From NCBI RefSeq assembly GCF_018860765.1, contig NZ_JAHKPV010000006.1:62001-126000 (forward strand): 64,000 bases of DNA, read 5' to 3'. The notes under the pieces were generated by a model. The model searched no databases and was not told where the DNA came from. It saw only the letters and a list, made by a program, of their open reading frames with translations. The position numbers were made by a program, and so were the translations under genes. This DNA is from Marinobacter salexigens. Its GTDB lineage: Bacteria > Pseudomonadota > Gammaproteobacteria > Pseudomonadales > Oleiphilaceae. Below, piece after piece: positions 63,412-64,000 of this stretch; the first letter of the stretch is position 1; each line of letters opens with the position of its first letter.

Positions 63412-64000
63412 TCAAGAAGTCTCGGGTATTGTTGGGGAGGCTGCCCCCAAGGTCAGCGCGTAGACAGCTTGGATGATATCGTCATCAAACCCTTGGCCCA
63501 CGCCTGAGAATTTTCTGCGCTCCCCTCTGAACAGTGACACCCCTTCCAGTAGCGACATAACCAGCAACGCACGCTTTTTGAGCATATCGGACTCCAGTTG
63601 CGGCGCCTCCATGGCTATGGCTGTTGCAAGGGCATCCCGGTACGCAATGTAATAATGAGACATGACAGAGTAGGCTTCCGGTTCGCGCCCAGCTATTGCC
63701 CATAATTCCCAGAACATTCGACAACTGCGCGGAGATTGTTGATCCGCCAAGATGAAGCGGATGAGAGGTGTTAGACCGCCTCTCTGGGCCGGCTTCTCAA
63801 GCTCCATTGCGGCGGCTTCAAGAGCATGATGGAACAGCGCCTCCAGAAGAGACTCCCGGGTGGGGAAGTAGTACTGCACATTAGACAATCGGATACCCAG
63901 CCTTGCGGCGATACTCCGCGTATAAAACCCCGCGTACCCTTCCTCCTCAAGAATATTCCCCGCAGCTTCTAGAATTTCTTCGCGACGTTTGCGCCCCTTT
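63412..64000 (-). CDS. TetR family regulator, 5' end outside window
   Basis: At least 196 residues, running off the window end. Its N-terminal HTH reads KGRKRREEILEAAGNILEEEGY then TRSIAARLGIRLSNVQYYFPTRESLLEALF, a typical TetR DNA-binding domain with the NVQYYFP recognition helix. The C-terminal ligand domain (about 70-195) has RFILADQQSPRSCRMFWELWAIAGREPEAYSVMSHYYIAYRDALATAI. The ligand and target are unknown; there is no adjacent operon in view. Confidence 0.9.
   Translation of the reverse strand, partial: KGRKRREEILEAAGNILEEEGYAGFYTRSIAARLGIRLSNVQYYFPTRESLLEALFHHALEAAAMELEKPAQRGGLTPLIRFILADQQSPRSCRMFWELWAIAGREPEAYSVMSHYYIAYRDALATAIAMEAPQLESDMLKKRALLVMSLLEGVSLFRGERRKFSGVGQGFDDDIIQAVYALTLGAASPTIPETS

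Noticed and set aside
1..64000. tRNA, rRNA, CRISPR arrays and riboswitches
   Set aside because: I looked for GTTCRA T-loops with CCA-type stems, regularly spaced repeats and known aptamer cores and saw none; a covariance search could still find small RNAs.

Overview
This is a gene-dense chromosomal stretch from a marine-type gammaproteobacterium, most probably Marinobacter or a close relative. The assignment is inference. It rests on the mix of RadD, TRAP transporters, a complete urease operon, four large c-di-GMP proteins, the DUF3348/DUF802/OmpA/DUF2894 cassette and the small-protein repertoire. I see no rRNA, tRNA, CRISPR array, insertion sequence or prophage.

Layout. 1-9 kb: end of a DsbA/FrnE-like gene, a GAF/PAS/GGDEF/EAL protein, patatin lipase, glutathione transferase, YqeY, haloalkane dehalogenase, small DUF proteins and an Fe-type alcohol dehydrogenase. 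9-24 kb: a DUF4124-peptidase, radD, a PAS-GGDEF-EAL protein, thioredoxin-like protein, FKBP, a lipoprotein, a 2H phosphoesterase, cysK, an alpha/beta hydrolase, an RHH protein, a PfpI protein, a DUF3750 lipoprotein, a dicarboxylate/cation symporter and a solute-binding protein. 24-33 kb is an accessory block. It holds a putative pore-forming effector/immunity pair, a NERD fragment, a PD-(D/E)XK protein, a NYN-LOTUS protein, small hypotheticals and an AT-rich ATPase-nuclease gene, punctuated by copies of a short dispersed repeat around AATCTGTCCCGGTTTT. 33.5-39.6 kb is the urease operon ureDABCEFG plus hupE on the minus strand, with a near-consensus sigma-54 promoter before ureD and two related hairpin repeats inside it.

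39.8-46.7 kb: a membrane-anchored PAS-GAF-GGDEF-EAL protein, a complete DctPQM TRAP operon and a peroxiredoxin-glutaredoxin fusion. 46.8-51.9 kb: a tightly overlapping cassette encoding a MotA/TolQ-like protein with a long helical tail and a MotB/OmpA-like partner, flanked by DUF3348 and DUF2894 proteins and followed by an AAA ATPase. The motor pair has the same architecture as ZorA/ZorB. 52.1-54.6 kb: a class 3 lipase between two near-identical DUF6795 exported proteins, which looks like an effector with duplicated immunity genes. 54.7-64 kb: TauE/SafE exporter, phosphoesterase, an orphan TRAP binding protein, a peroxiredoxin-like protein, an M14-type peptidase, an inner-membrane retropepsin, a multi-spanning protein, a PAS-GGDEF protein and a TetR regulator cut by the window end.

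Together the genes point to a free-living heterotroph that uses organic acids (two TRAP binding proteins and a symporter) and urea nitrogen, has extensive c-di-GMP signalling, and carries at least two loci that look like antagonism systems. Start codons were moved inward from the longest reading frame where a ribosome binding site, stop-start overlap or signal peptide supported it. All family assignments come from reading motifs, not from database searches.
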